Counted from the stretch's first letter, positions 26,312-35,384 are shown. The stretch: 64,000 nucleotides of DNA from Holophagales bacterium UBA5704 (GCA_002420005.1 DIHE01000094.1:75567-139566), one strand, 5' to 3'. The notes: generated from the sequence alone by a model not told the origin. Translations and numbers: made by a program.

Positions 26312-29188
26312 ATGCCCGCGCCCCTCTGGTCCGGTGACGCCGCCGCCCTCGCCGCCGCCCTGCGCCGCGCCGTCCGTGGCGAGGTGCGGTTCGACGCCGG
26401 CAGCCGGGCGCTCTACGCCACGGATGCATCGAGCTACCGCCAGGTGCCGATCGGCGTCGTGCTGCCGCGCGACACCGCAGACGTGGAGGCCGCGGTCGCC
26501 GTCTGCCGCCGGCACGGGGCGCCTCTGCTCGGTCGGGGCGCCGGCACCTCGCTCGCCGGGCAGTGCGCCAACATGGCCGTCGTCCTGGACTTTTCGAGAC
26601 ATCTGGCCGGCGTCATCGAGCTCGATCCCGCCGCGCGCACGGCCCGGGTGCTGCCCGGCACGGTGCTCGACGACCTGCGCGCCGCCGCGGCTCCCCACGG
26701 CCTGACGTTCGGGCCGGACCCGGCGACGCACGCCTGGTGCACGCTGGGCGGGATGATCGGCAACAACGCCTGCGGCGTTCATTCGCTGACCGCCGGTCGC
26801 ACCTCGGACAATGTGGAGGCGCTGGAGATCCTCACCTACGACGGCCTGCGCTTGCGCGTCGGGGCCACGCCCGAGGAGGAGCTGGCGCGCCTGATCCGCT
26901 CCGGCGGCCGGCGCGGCGAGATCTACCGCCACCTCCGCGAGCTGCGCGACCGGCATGCGGAGGCGATCCGCGCCCGCTTCCCGCGCCTGCCGCGGCGGGT
27001 CTCCGGCTTCAATCTCGACGAGCTGCTCCCCGAGAACGGTTTCCACGTGGCGCGCGCCTTGACCGGCACCGAGGGAACCTGCGTCACGATCCTCGAAGCC
27101 ACCCTCCGCCTGGTTCCCCGGCCGGCCGCCAAGGTCCTGCTGATCCTCGGCTATCCCGACGTCTTCGCCGCGGCGGACCACGTCCTGGAGGTGCTCGCCG
27201 CCGAGCCGGCCGGCCTCGAAGGAATGGACCGCTTCCTGGTCGAGAACGACTTCACGCGGCGGGCGCACCAGGCCGTGCTGGACACCTTGCCCGACGGCGG
27301 CGCCTGGCTGCTCGCAGAATTCGCCGCCGCCACCCCGGACGAGGCGGCGGCGCGCGCCCGGTCGCTGCTGCAGAGCTTGCAGGGCCACCCGGGCGCGCCC
27401 GGGTTCTTGTTGCTCACGGAACCCGCCGACCAGGCCCGCTTCTGGGCGGTGCGCGAGGCCGCGGTGGGCACCACGTCGCACGATCCGCGGCTCGGCGAAG
27501 CGTGGCCGGGCTGGGAAGACGCCGCCGTCCCACCGGCCCGCCTGGCGTCCTACCTGCGCGCGTTCAAGGCGCTTCTCGCGCGGTTCGGCTACGGGGCCGC
27601 CCTGTATGGTCATTTCGGCGAGGGCTGCCTGCATGCGCGGATCAATTTCGACCTGCGGACGCCGGACGGGGTGCGGCGCCACCGGGCCTTTATGGAGGAG
27701 GCCGCGGATCTGGTGGTGGCGCACGGCGGCTCGCTCTCCGGCGAGCACGGCGACGGCCAGGCGCGCGGCGAGCTGCTGGAGCGGATGTTCGGACCCGAGC
27801 TGGTGACGGCGTTTCGCGACTTCAAGGCGATCTGGGACCCGGACGGCCGGATGAACCCGGGCAAGGTCATCGATCCGTACCCGCTGGACAGCCACCTGCG
27901 CCCGCGCACACCGCTCGCCGCGTTGCCGACGCACCTCCACTGGCCGGAGGACGGAGATCGCTACGCCCGGGCGGTGCAACGCTGTGTGGGCGTAGGCCGC
28001 TGCCGGCGCGACGACGGCGGCGGCGCCGGGGTGATGTGCCCGAGCTGGCGGGCGACCCGGGAGGAGAAGCACTCGACGCGCGGCCGGTCCCGCCTCCTGT
28101 TCGAAATGCTGGCGGGGGAGGTCGTCACCGCCGGCTGGCACAGCGAGGAGGTGCGCGAGGCGCTCGACCTCTGCCTCGCCTGCAAGGGGTGCAAGCACGA
28201 CTGCCCGGCCGGCGTGGACATGGCCGCCCTCAAGGCCGAGTTCCTCGCACATTTCTACCGCGACCGGCTCCGTCCGTTGCGGGCCTACGCGGCCGGCTGG
28301 ATCCACCGCTGGGCGCGCCTGGCCTCCCTCGCCCCCGACCTCGCCAATGCGATCCTACAAAGCCCGCCGGCCGCGTGGCTGCAGCAGCTCGCCGGCATCG
28401 CTCCGGAGCGCACCCTGCCGGCCTTCGCCCGCACCACCTTCCGCAGCCGCTTCCTCCCCCGCGGCGCCGGGCCGGCGGTGCTCCTGTGGCCCGACACGTT
28501 CACCAACCATTTCCAGCCGGAGATCGCCGAAGCCGCCGTGGACGTCCTCGCCGCCGCCGGCCGCCGGGTGGAGATCCCGCACAAACCGCTCTGTTGCGGC
28601 CGGCCGCTCTACGACTTCGGGATGCTGGACCAGGCGCGCCGGCAGCTCCGGGAGATCCTCGACGCGCTCTCCCCGTCCCTCGCCGCGGGAGTCCCGCTGG
28701 TCGTCCTCGAGCCGAGCTGCGCCGCGGTCTTTCGCGACGAGGCGCTGCAGCTCTTCCCCGCCGATCCGCGCGCCCGGCTCCTCGCCGAGAGGACGTTCAC
28801 CCTCGCCGGCTTCCTCACCGGCGAAGCCCGCTTCCTCCCGCCGGTCGGCGCGCCGACACCCGGGCCGGTCCTCGTGCAGCCCCATTGCCACCAGCACACC
28901 GTCCTGGGCACCGCGCCGGATCGCGAGCTTCTGGCGCACCTCGGCCTCGCTCCGCAATGGCTGGAGGGCTGCTGCGGCATGGCCGGAGCCTTCGGCTTCG
29001 CCCGCGAGCACTTCGCCATCTCGCAAGCCGTCGGCGAGCAAAACCTCCTCCCCGCCCTGCGCGCCGCCGGCCCGGAGAGCCTCGTCCTGGCCGATGGCTT
29101 CAGTTGCCGCGAACAGATCCGGCAGAGCGGCGGGAGGCGGGCGCTGCATCTGGCGGAGGTGGTGCGGCGGGCGCTGCCATCGTTCTGA
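26312..29188 (+). CDS. FAD-linked oxidase and Fe-S domain protein, YdiJ/D-2-hydroxyglutarate or D-lactate dehydrogenase type
   Basis: 958 aa. Domains: FAD-binding type 4 (about 30-260, LGRGAGTSLAGQC), FAD-oxidase C-terminal domain with GHFGEGCLHARINFD and SLSGEHGDGQARG, a ferredoxin-like segment (about 560-650) and two CCG cysteine-rich domains (CCGRPLYDFGML and CCGMAGAFGF). The second Fe-S cluster motif CLACKGCKHDCP is intact; the first is looser (CVGVGRCRRDD...MCPS). The layout is that of E. coli YdiJ and related membrane-linked D-2-hydroxyacid dehydrogenases, which pass electrons to the respiratory chain. Substrate is not readable. Start chosen at ATG 26312; an upstream in-frame ATG (26267) has no family sequence after it. 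Confidence 0.92.
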   Translation: MPAPLWSGDAAALAAALRRAVRGEVRFDAGSRALYATDASSYRQVPIGVVLPRDTADVEAAVAVCRRHGAPLLGRGAGTSLAGQCANMAVVLDFSRHLAGVIELDPAARTARVLPGTVLDDLRAAAAPHGLTFGPDPATHAWCTLGGMIGNNACGVHSLTAGRTSDNVEALEILTYDGLRLRVGATPEEELARLIRSGGRRGEIYRHLRELRDRHAEAIRARFPRLPRRVSGFNLDELLPENGFHVARALTGTEGTCVTILEATLRLVPRPAAKVLLILGYPDVFAAADHVLEVLAAEPAGLEGMDRFLVENDFTRRAHQAVLDTLPDGGAWLLAEFAAATPDEAAARARSLLQSLQGHPGAPGFLLLTEPADQARFWAVREAAVGTTSHDPRLGEAWPGWEDAAVPPARLASYLRAFKALLARFGYGAALYGHFGEGCLHARINFDLRTPDGVRRHRAFMEEAADLVVAHGGSLSGEHGDGQARGELLERMFGPELVTAFRDFKAIWDPDGRMNPGKVIDPYPLDSHLRPRTPLAALPTHLHWPEDGDRYARAVQRCVGVGRCRRDDGGGAGVMCPSWRATREEKHSTRGRSRLLFEMLAGEVVTAGWHSEEVREALDLCLACKGCKHDCPAGVDMAALKAEFLAHFYRDRLRPLRAYAAGWIHRWARLASLAPDLANAILQSPPAAWLQQLAGIAPERTLPAFARTTFRSRFLPRGAGPAVLLWPDTFTNHFQPEIAEAAVDVLAAAGRRVEIPHKPLCCGRPLYDFGMLDQARRQLREILDALSPSLAAGVPLVVLEPSCAAVFRDEALQLFPADPRARLLAERTFTLAGFLTGEARFLPPVGAPTPGPVLVQPHCHQHTVLGTAPDRELLAHLGLAPQWLEGCCGMAGAFGFAREHFAISQAVGEQNLLPALRAAGPESLVLADGFSCREQIRQSGGRRALHLAEVVRRALPSF

Positions 29189-29207
29189 CCTGTGCTACGA
29201 TTTTGCC

Positions 29208-30146
29208 ATGATGCACCCCTTCTCGATCCGCCTGGAAGGACCTCGTGCTCTCCAGGCAAGGTTGCCCGGAGAGGCACTGCGGGACCTTCTGGACCTCGTG
29301 CTGGAAGGCTGCCGCAAGGCCGTCCGCCTCCGGGCCGAGGGACGCAGCTCGGCACCGGGTGCGCTTCCTTCCTGGTTGGCGGCGGCAACCGACTTCGAGG
29401 TCGTCGGTCTTCGCGCCGGAAGCGCGGTCGTCGACCTGGAGGCGGCCCCTTTGGCGGACCTGACGAAGGATCGCTTTCGGCAGAACCCCCCGATCTTCGA
29501 TCTCGATCTCTCCCGCACCTCCTTGTCGATCTTCGCGGAGACGTTTGAACAGGCTCTCCGGGGCGAAGCGGACAGTGATTTCCAGGATCCGGGCCTGCTC
29601 AAAACGTTCGCGGACTTTTCGAGAATCTTGAGCACCGGCATCCATCGCATCGCTCTCGAGGACACGGCACCTGAGCATCCCCGTCGGGTCGAGATCCAGG
29701 CCGATCGCCTCGCCACCGTGGAGAGTCTCTGGCGCAAGACCCCTCCGACGCAGAGCGTGCGCTTGGCAGGCCGGCTGGACTCGCTCCGGCAAAGCGACCG
29801 GCACTTCACGCTCGTCCTGACCTCCGGAGAGACTCTGCGCGGCCTTGCCGTCGGCGTGGAGCCACGCGATCTGGCCCGTTCTTTTGGCGAGAACGTGATC
29901 GTGGAAGGGGTCGCCGTCTTCCGCCCCTCGGGTGCTGTGCTCCGGATCGACGCCGAGGCGGTGGAGCCCGCGCCGGCGAACCTCGACATCTGGTCTCGCA
30001 TGCCCGTTCCTCTCTTCGGCCAGCTCGACCGGCGCACGCTCTACCAGCCGCAGGGCCCCCGCTCGGGAATCCATGCCATCATCGGGCGCTGGCCGGGTGA
30101 GGAAACGGACGCGGAGGTCTTCGAGCTCCTCGAACAGATCTCGTGA
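29208..30146 (+). CDS. Unrecognised 312-aa protein coupled to a PIN-domain gene
   Basis: I do not recognise this protein. It begins MMHPFSIRLEGPRALQARLPGEALRDLLDLV, is soluble, and appears to have an alpha/beta N-terminal part (to about 110), a helical middle (LLKTFADFSRILSTG), and a beta-rich C-terminal part (about 185-290, SVRLAGRLDSLRQSDRHFTLVL, GENVIVEGVAVFRPSGAVLRID) that could be an OB- or SH3-like barrel. Its stop overlaps the GTG of the PIN gene (GTGA), the spacing usual for antitoxin-toxin pairs, but it is about four times longer than ordinary VapB-type antitoxins and shows no ribbon-helix-helix or AbrB motif at its N terminus. An antitoxin or accessory role is inference. Confidence 0.75.
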   Translation: MMHPFSIRLEGPRALQARLPGEALRDLLDLVLEGCRKAVRLRAEGRSSAPGALPSWLAAATDFEVVGLRAGSAVVDLEAAPLADLTKDRFRQNPPIFDLDLSRTSLSIFAETFEQALRGEADSDFQDPGLLKTFADFSRILSTGIHRIALEDTAPEHPRRVEIQADRLATVESLWRKTPPTQSVRLAGRLDSLRQSDRHFTLVLTSGETLRGLAVGVEPRDLARSFGENVIVEGVAVFRPSGAVLRIDAEAVEPAPANLDIWSRMPVPLFGQLDRRTLYQPQGPRSGIHAIIGRWPGEETDAEVFELLEQIS

Positions 30147-30592
30147 CGCCGAAGCCGGGCCTGTTCCTGCTGGATACCAACATCCTGGTGCACCTGACTC
30201 GGGCCAGCCCGGTCGGCCGCCGGGTCATTCATCAATTCGATCTCTACCATCAGCCCCATCGCCACCTGATCTCCGCCGTCACAGTCGGCGAAGCGCTAGC
30301 CTTTGCCAAGAAGAGGGCCTGGGGCCTCCGGCGCACCGAGCTTCTGAAAGACCTCCTTCGCGAGATGGTGGTCGTCTCTCTCGACAGTGAGTCGGTACTC
30401 AACCTGTATGCCGAGATCGACTGCTACCTGCAAAAAGCCGGCAAGCCCATCGAACAGAACGACATGTGGATCGCGGCCACGGCTGCGGCGACCGGCGCGC
30501 ATCTCCTCACGACGGATCATGACTTTGATCCTCTCGACCCTCTCTATCTGACCCGAACCTGGATCGACCCTCGCCTCTCCGACCCTGCATAG
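30143..30592 (+). CDS. PIN-domain ribonuclease, VapC-like toxin
   Basis: 149 aa PIN domain, GTG start. All acidic positions are present: Asp11 in LLDTNILVHL, Glu50 in AVTVGEALAFA, Asp107 in QNDMWIAATA, and Asp125/Asp127/Asp129 in TTDHDFD. The enzyme class cuts RNA with Mg2+, often tRNA or rRNA, and is usually held inactive by a partner. Here the partner would be the overlapping 312-aa product. The full active site and the coupling suggest a working unit. A small stem-loop (30616-30650) follows. Confidence 0.9.
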   Translation: MTPKPGLFLLDTNILVHLTRASPVGRRVIHQFDLYHQPHRHLISAVTVGEALAFAKKRAWGLRRTELLKDLLREMVVVSLDSESVLNLYAEIDCYLQKAGKPIEQNDMWIAATAAATGAHLLTTDHDFDPLDPLYLTRTWIDPRLSDPA

Positions 30593-30615
30593 ACGAAAGC
30601 GGGCGCTGGCGCGTC

Positions 30616-30650
30616 CGGACGGGCGGTGGTGATAATACCCACCGTCCGGC
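30616..30650. terminator. Stem-loop downstream of the PIN gene
   Basis: CCGGACGGGCGGTGG and CCCACCGTCCGG can pair imperfectly around TGATAATA. No T-run follows on the plus strand. It may end the PIN transcript. Confidence 0.4.
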
Positions 30651-30668
30651 TGGCCTTGGAGGTGAGAC

Positions 30669-30780
30669 ATGCGCTTTTCCCTGGCTCTTCACACGGACGA
30701 TGGGGTCCACGGATCTGGCCGGCGCCGTCTGGGCGCTGATCGAGGTCAAGGGGGCTTCGAGTCACGGAGGCTCGTCGTAG
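30669..30780 (+). pseudogene. Decayed hicB-like antitoxin gene
   Basis: A good ribosome-binding site (GGAGGTGAG) precedes ATG 30669, which opens MRFSLALHTDDG, the typical HicB beginning. After this the frame shifts by one base and DLAGAVWALIEVKG appears, resembling the late GGVWAVVDFD-like strand of HicB. The central part and the DNA-binding tail are missing, and no hicA is adjacent. The call rests on two short matches to remembered family patterns. Confidence 0.4.
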
Positions 30781-30802
30781 TCGTAGTACCATCCCCTCCC
30801 GC

Positions 30803-32329
30803 ATGCCCACCCTCCCCCGCACCCCACGGCGGCTCCTCGCCGTCCTGCTGATCGTCTTGGCCGTCGCGGTGGTGGTCGGCGGCGGATTGAAGCTGCGGCG
30901 ATGGGCTTGGGAGGCCTCGGCGGAGGCGCATTTTGAGCCGGACATCCGCAATGCGCACCGCTGGGGCCGGGCGGCGCACCGGCTCGGGTATTTCAACCTC
31001 TACCGGACGCGGGAGGGGAAACAGAATCCGAACCGCAACCTGAACCTCGACTATCCGCCGCTGCGGCTGCTCATCATGGAGCGGTGGGCCGGCTGGACGC
31101 GCGCGCAGTTTCCGCAGGCCCGGCGGTGGGACCCGGCCTACGAATTCAACGCCCCCCTCCTCCACCTGAACAGCGCATTCGAGCTGGTCGCCGCCGGGGC
31201 CGCTTTCTTCCTGGTCGCTCTCTGGTGCCGGCGCGCCGCCGGGGAGCGGGCTCCTCCCGGGCCGTGGCCTTGGGTGCGCGGCGGCGGTGCGGCGCTTCTC
31301 GTGTGGTTCAACCCGGCTCTTCTCTGGGTCGCGCATTGCTGGCCGCAATGGGATGCGTGGGGCGTGGCCTCCTACCTGGTGGCGGCGGTCTGCGCTTCGC
31401 TCGGGTTCTGGTTGACGGCGGGTCTGGTGCTGGGCCTGGGGGCGCTGCTGAAAGGGCAGATGCTCGTGGTGGCGTTGTTCTTCGTGCTGTGGGCGTGGGC
31501 CACCGGCCAGGGCCGAGGTCCGCGAGCGTTGCGGGTGGTGCTGGGCGTCCTCCTGGGTGTCGGGATCGGCGGCTCGCCCTGGCTCCTGGGGACGTTTGCG
31601 ACCGGCACCTGGGCGTTTCATCCCCCGGCCGCCTGGTGGGTCGGCGGCGTGCTGCTCGCCACCGCCCTGGGGCTCGCGGCGTGGAAGCGGCGGCGGCCGG
31701 AGGTGGCGGCGGCTCCCTGGCTGGCCGGCGCGGCGGTGCTCGCGCTGGCCCTCTGTGTGCCGCTGTTTCACGCCGACCTCGCCTGGCTCCGGGTCGGCTT
31801 CTTCTATGGCTCGGGACACTTCCCGGTGCTGCGCATGGGGCGCACCCCGAACTTCCCCGCCCTGCTCGAGATCTGGGTTCCGGCGCTCGAGGGACGGGCC
31901 ACGCCGCTGTTGCGCGCCGGTCTCGGCCTCGTCTATGCCACCGGCCTGGTGCTCGCCGCGCGCTGGACGGCCCGCGCAGCCACGGAGCGGCATCCGCGCG
32001 TCCTGGTCGCCCTCGCCCTGCCGTGGCTCCTCTCCTTCTCGCTCCTGCCCCAGATGCATGAGCGCTATCTCGTCTATGGCGCGGTTCTCACCGCACTGGC
32101 CGCGGTGACGCTGCGCGTCGGCCTCGTCCTCCACCTCGCGCTCTCCGCGATCGCCGTCCTGGCGATGGTCCCCCTGCGGCTCGTACCGGAGGCCCTGCGC
32201 TATGGCGGCGATCTGCACCCGGTCTGCGCCCTGGTGGTGCTCGCAGCGACCGCGGCCCTCTGCGTCCTCGCGGCCCGGCCGGTCAGCGCGGCGGCTCGCG
32301 GCGATAGACCCGCGGCGGAAACCCGGTGA
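30803..32329 (+). CDS. GT-C superfamily membrane mannosyltransferase-like protein
   Basis: 508 aa integral membrane protein with a first helix at 10-30 and about ten more. The first large loop holds EPDIRNAHRWGRAAHRLGYFNLYRT and LNLDYPPLRLLIM; YPP after an acidic stretch is typical of GT-C enzymes using polyprenyl-phosphate sugars. LPQMHERYLVYGAVL near the C terminus (HERY motif) is also typical of ALG- and GT87-like mannosyltransferases. Acceptor unknown. Its last 47 bp overlap the 3' end of the convergent lipocalin-like gene at 32283. Unlike the enzyme at 18148 it has no large soluble C-terminal domain. Confidence 0.8.
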   Translation: MPTLPRTPRRLLAVLLIVLAVAVVVGGGLKLRRWAWEASAEAHFEPDIRNAHRWGRAAHRLGYFNLYRTREGKQNPNRNLNLDYPPLRLLIMERWAGWTRAQFPQARRWDPAYEFNAPLLHLNSAFELVAAGAAFFLVALWCRRAAGERAPPGPWPWVRGGGAALLVWFNPALLWVAHCWPQWDAWGVASYLVAAVCASLGFWLTAGLVLGLGALLKGQMLVVALFFVLWAWATGQGRGPRALRVVLGVLLGVGIGGSPWLLGTFATGTWAFHPPAAWWVGGVLLATALGLAAWKRRRPEVAAAPWLAGAAVLALALCVPLFHADLAWLRVGFFYGSGHFPVLRMGRTPNFPALLEIWVPALEGRATPLLRAGLGLVYATGLVLAARWTARAATERHPRVLVALALPWLLSFSLLPQMHERYLVYGAVLTALAAVTLRVGLVLHLALSAIAVLAMVPLRLVPEALRYGGDLHPVCALVVLAATAALCVLAARPVSAAARGDRPAAETR

Positions 32330-32774
32330 AGCGCATCTCGAACGTATCGTCGTCGGTCTTGACCATGAGAGCCGTCGTCTCCGACGCCCCCGCGGGGCCG
32401 ACCACCAAGCTCAGCCAGCTCCACTGATCCGGCACCGCAGGCAGGACCTCCTGCGAGGCATAGTAGGTCCCGGCCAGGAACGAGCCACTCATCAGCTTCT
32501 GCCCCGCGGCGTTCCAGGCGAACAACCCGTTGCCGGCCATCGTGATGACGCCGTTCACCCGCTGCACCACCACCGTCTGGATGCACGTCATCCCGGGGCC
32601 CCAGGCGAAGCTCTCTTCAATCACGCCGCCGGCCGACGCGCTCGCCCAGGTGCTGCCGACGAGAAAGGCGAGCTCGCCCAGGCGGCCCGGCGGCTGCGCA
32701 GGTGAGCCGGGCGAGGTAAGGGTCGAAGACGAAACAGAGGCGCGTTGATGGAGATCGAAGAGAGCGGCGTTCAT
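32283..32774 (-). CDS. Lipocalin-like protein (DUF6265-like) at the end of the YcaO-TfuA operon
   Basis: 163 aa without a signal peptide. After a Ser/Thr/Pro-rich N-terminal 30 residues comes LGELAFLVGSTWAS...GVIEESFAWGPGMTCIQTVVVQRVNGVITMAGNG, a beta-strand ladder like DUF6265/DUF1579 proteins, and a C-terminal DDTFEMRFTGFPPRVYRREPP. Only one Cys. The ATG overlaps the stop of tfuA (ATGA), so it belongs to that operon. Role unknown: it could be a binding protein for the modified product or even a substrate. It overlaps the convergent GT-C gene by 47 bp. Confidence 0.75.
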   Translation of the reverse strand: MNAALFDLHQRASVSSSTLTSPGSPAQPPGRLGELAFLVGSTWASASAGGVIEESFAWGPGMTCIQTVVVQRVNGVITMAGNGLFAWNAAGQKLMSGSFLAGTYYASQEVLPAVPDQWSWLSLVVGPAGASETTALMVKTDDDTFEMRFTGFPPRVYRREPPR

Positions 32775-34225
32775 CGGTCACCTCGGTGCCCTTCCAGGCG
32801 GAGGGCGGTCATGGCGAGGAGCCGGGTCTCCTCGCGGTAGCGGTTGATCGGCACGGGCAGACGCTCGGCGGCGGCGATGTACTCCAGCGCCTCCCGCAAC
32901 CCGTCGGACAGGGAAAAGCCGGGGAACAAGCCGCGGCGCGCACCCTCGGCGGAGACCGCGTCCGGCGCGCACCCCCAGAGATCCGCGGCGAGCCGCCAGA
33001 GGTCCTCGCGGACGATACGCCCGCCTCCCGCCCGGCGCAGGAAGCAGGCGTGGACCTCGCGCGCCTCCCCGGCCGCCCGCAGAGCCGGAGCGCAGGCCGG
33101 GGTGAAAGAAAACGCCCGCGCCGCCCACCAGCCGGGCAGCAGGTCCGGCTGCTCGAGGAAAAGGCGGTGCAGGCGCTGCAAGGCCTGCCGGCGGTCGATC
33201 CCGAACGCCGCGGCGAGCGCGCGCAGAGCCCCGCGGACGCCGCCCGGCCCGGCCGCCGCGGCAGCGGCCAGAAGCTCCAGGCGCACCTCCTCCTCGATCT
33301 CCGGAGCAGGCAGCAGCGGGCGGCCGAAGCGCTCCACCTGCACCGAACGGAGCACCTCGGCCCGGGTCCGCACCTGGTCCCCGGCGGGCTCGTGCCCCGC
33401 GCGCCGCGCCGCTTCGGCGAGCAGGGCGCGCAGCCGCAGCCGGCGCAGGAAGCGGATCGCGCCGGGATGAAGGAGCTGGGCGATCCGCCAGCCCTCCATC
33501 ACCGCGACCCGCGAACCCGGCGCCCGCACCGCGGTCTCCTTGTCGAAGGTGAGATAGCGCCCGGCAGGGCGATACCGGCGGGGCCGCTCACCCGGCGGCG
33601 TGGCGGCGAGGGCCAACGCCTCGCGGGCGTCGGATTCCTTGACGCCGGAGGTGGCGAGCGCGTGGAGCAGCTCGCGCGCCGAGGCCTCCCCCAGAAAGCG
33701 CCGGGCGAGCTCCTCCAGGCACCGCGGCGTCCGCTCCACGAACGGCAGGGCCTTGAGAGCCCGCAGCAGCTCCGCGCCGCCGGCGACGGCCGGCAGGGCA
33801 TGGCGCACCTCGACCAGCGCGACGGTGAGCGGCCGATAGCCCTGCTCGGCCGGAGCGTGCAGCAGGGCGACCTCGTCGTCGCCGTCCAGCCGGCCGTCGC
33901 GAAAGTCGGCGAACACCCGGCCCACCCCCAGCATCCCGAACGCCTCCAGCTCGACGGCACGCAGCGCACCGAGGCTCGCGGCGCCGATCACCCGCACCCC
34001 GGCATCCAGGGCATAGAGGATCTCCTTGTGCGTCACCGCCGGCACCGTGTAGTAGTAGCCGTCGAGGAGCACCAGCGTCTCGGGGTTCCCGGCCAGGGCC
34101 TCCAGCACGTCGCCGCGGCGCGCCGGAGGACGCAGCGCAAACCCCGGCGGGAGGGCGAGCTGCGGTGGGCCCGCCAGCGTCGGCCCCGCGAAGACGAGAA
34201 CCCGCTCGTCGGTGCGGTCAGCCAT
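32771..34225 (-). CDS. tfuA: TfuA-like protein
   Basis: 484 aa. The N-terminal TfuA domain (about 8-140) is textbook: VLLDGYYYTVPAVTHKEIL (53-70), VIGAASLGALRAVELEAFGM (79-98), FADFRDGRLDGDDEVALLHAP (105-125) and a following VEVRHAL. TfuA partners of YcaO enzymes help install thioamides, supplying or passing on sulfur; the name comes from trifolitoxin. The long C-terminal extension (about 150-484) is helical and Ala/Arg/Leu-rich, and I recognise no catalytic motif in it. The gene overlaps ycaO by 8 bp and the lipocalin-like gene by 4 bp, so all are coupled. No sulfur-transfer protein gene is adjacent. Confidence 0.9.
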   Translation of the reverse strand: MADRTDERVLVFAGPTLAGPPQLALPPGFALRPPARRGDVLEALAGNPETLVLLDGYYYTVPAVTHKEILYALDAGVRVIGAASLGALRAVELEAFGMLGVGRVFADFRDGRLDGDDEVALLHAPAEQGYRPLTVALVEVRHALPAVAGGAELLRALKALPFVERTPRCLEELARRFLGEASARELLHALATSGVKESDAREALALAATPPGERPRRYRPAGRYLTFDKETAVRAPGSRVAVMEGWRIAQLLHPGAIRFLRRLRLRALLAEAARRAGHEPAGDQVRTRAEVLRSVQVERFGRPLLPAPEIEEEVRLELLAAAAAAGPGGVRGALRALAAAFGIDRRQALQRLHRLFLEQPDLLPGWWAARAFSFTPACAPALRAAGEAREVHACFLRRAGGGRIVREDLWRLAADLWGCAPDAVSAEGARRGLFPGFSLSDGLREALEYIAAAERLPVPINRYREETRLLAMTALRLEGHRGDR

Positions 34226-35384
34226 GAGGATTCTCGTGCAGCCCGGGAACGAAGGCGAAGACGACCGGAACGCCCACGTCCAGCCGGGTGAGATCCACCC
34301 AGAACGCCTCGTGCCCCAGAGCCTCCAGGCGGCGCACCACCTTGGCGAGATCCTCGGCGACGTCCGCCGACGACACGTCGCGCAGCCGGGTGAACGGCGC
34401 CGTGGCCGTCGGCACCGCGAAGGCGCGAAACACCGCATCGTCACCGGGCTCGCCGACGAACGGCACGAGGTCGTCGCGTGCACCGGAGATGTAGGTGAGC
34501 CGCGACTGCGCCGCCTCGGTGAGCGCGCGGGAGAGCGCCACCGCGGGGGACGGATGACAGCCGGAGCCCCGGAAGACATGCGGCAGATCCGGCAGGACCA
34601 GGTCCGCCACGATCGTCGGAACGCCCACCTCCCAGGTCGCATCGTGCACCGCCAAGCGCGCACCGGCGGCCTGGAAACGGCCGATCGCCTCGACCGCCCA
34701 GGGATCGCCGATCGTCTCCGGAGCGAGCGCCACCTCCCGCTGCGGCTCGCGACGCGCGAGGTAGAGCGCATGCCGCTCGATCAGCTCGCAGAGCGCATGC
34801 AGAAGCGCCTCTTCGCGGCAATTGCCCGAGGCGAGGCCGTTCGAGGTGAGCTCGAACCACTGCGGGGAGACGCCGGTGGGGACGTCGAAATTCAGCTCCA
34901 GCTGGGCGCGTGGCAGCCAGCCGTGCCGGTCGCGGGTGAGCGACCGGGCGCGCACCCAGGAGAGGGAGAGCCCGTCCGGCACGGCGACGCCGGACCAGCG
35001 CAGACAGGACGGCGGGAGGACCTCCGCCGAGCGCATCTCGCACAGCGGCAGGTCCATCTGCGGCAGGTGGGAGAGGTCCTCGGCGTGCCACAGCTCGATC
35101 GCCTCCATCGCGGCGCTCACCCGCGCGGCGGCGAGGCTCGCGCCTTTGCCCTGGGAGACGGCGAGATTGCGGCCGGCGGGGCGCACCGCCTGGCAGACCG
35201 GGATGCCGAGGCCATCCAGGGCGGTGACGTCGGCGACCCGGGTGATCCCGGCCCGGGGCAGCACCGCCGCCAGCCAAGCCCAGGTCTCCTCGGGCGTGCG
35301 GATGCGATGCGTCCCGTCGCGAAACCGCTTGCCGGTTCCCGCCGCACCGGCGGGCGGGTCGTCACTCGGGACGATCGCCGGCAT
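34218..35384 (-). CDS. YcaO-family ATP-dependent cyclodehydratase/thioamide-forming enzyme
   Basis: 388 aa. YcaO proteins activate a peptide-backbone amide with ATP, for cyclisation to azolines or, with TfuA, for conversion to a thioamide. ATP/Mg-binding signatures: S90-AAM-E94-AI-E97 and GNCREEALLHALCELIERHA (186-206), giving Glu200 and Glu203-Arg204. LAVSQGKGASLAAARVSAAME is the usual first helix. It ends in VFAFVPGLHENPHG and lacks the PxPxP tail of azoline-forming members, which agrees with a TfuA-type thioamidase. There is no E1-like or ocin-ThiF partner and no dehydrogenase. It overlaps the upstream NTF2-like gene by 23 bp and tfuA by 8 bp. The substrate is unknown. Confidence 0.92.
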   Translation of the reverse strand: MPAIVPSDDPPAGAAGTGKRFRDGTHRIRTPEETWAWLAAVLPRAGITRVADVTALDGLGIPVCQAVRPAGRNLAVSQGKGASLAAARVSAAMEAIELWHAEDLSHLPQMDLPLCEMRSAEVLPPSCLRWSGVAVPDGLSLSWVRARSLTRDRHGWLPRAQLELNFDVPTGVSPQWFELTSNGLASGNCREEALLHALCELIERHALYLARREPQREVALAPETIGDPWAVEAIGRFQAAGARLAVHDATWEVGVPTIVADLVLPDLPHVFRGSGCHPSPAVALSRALTEAAQSRLTYISGARDDLVPFVGEPGDDAVFRAFAVPTATAPFTRLRDVSSADVAEDLAKVVRRLEALGHEAFWVDLTRLDVGVPVVFAFVPGLHENPHG

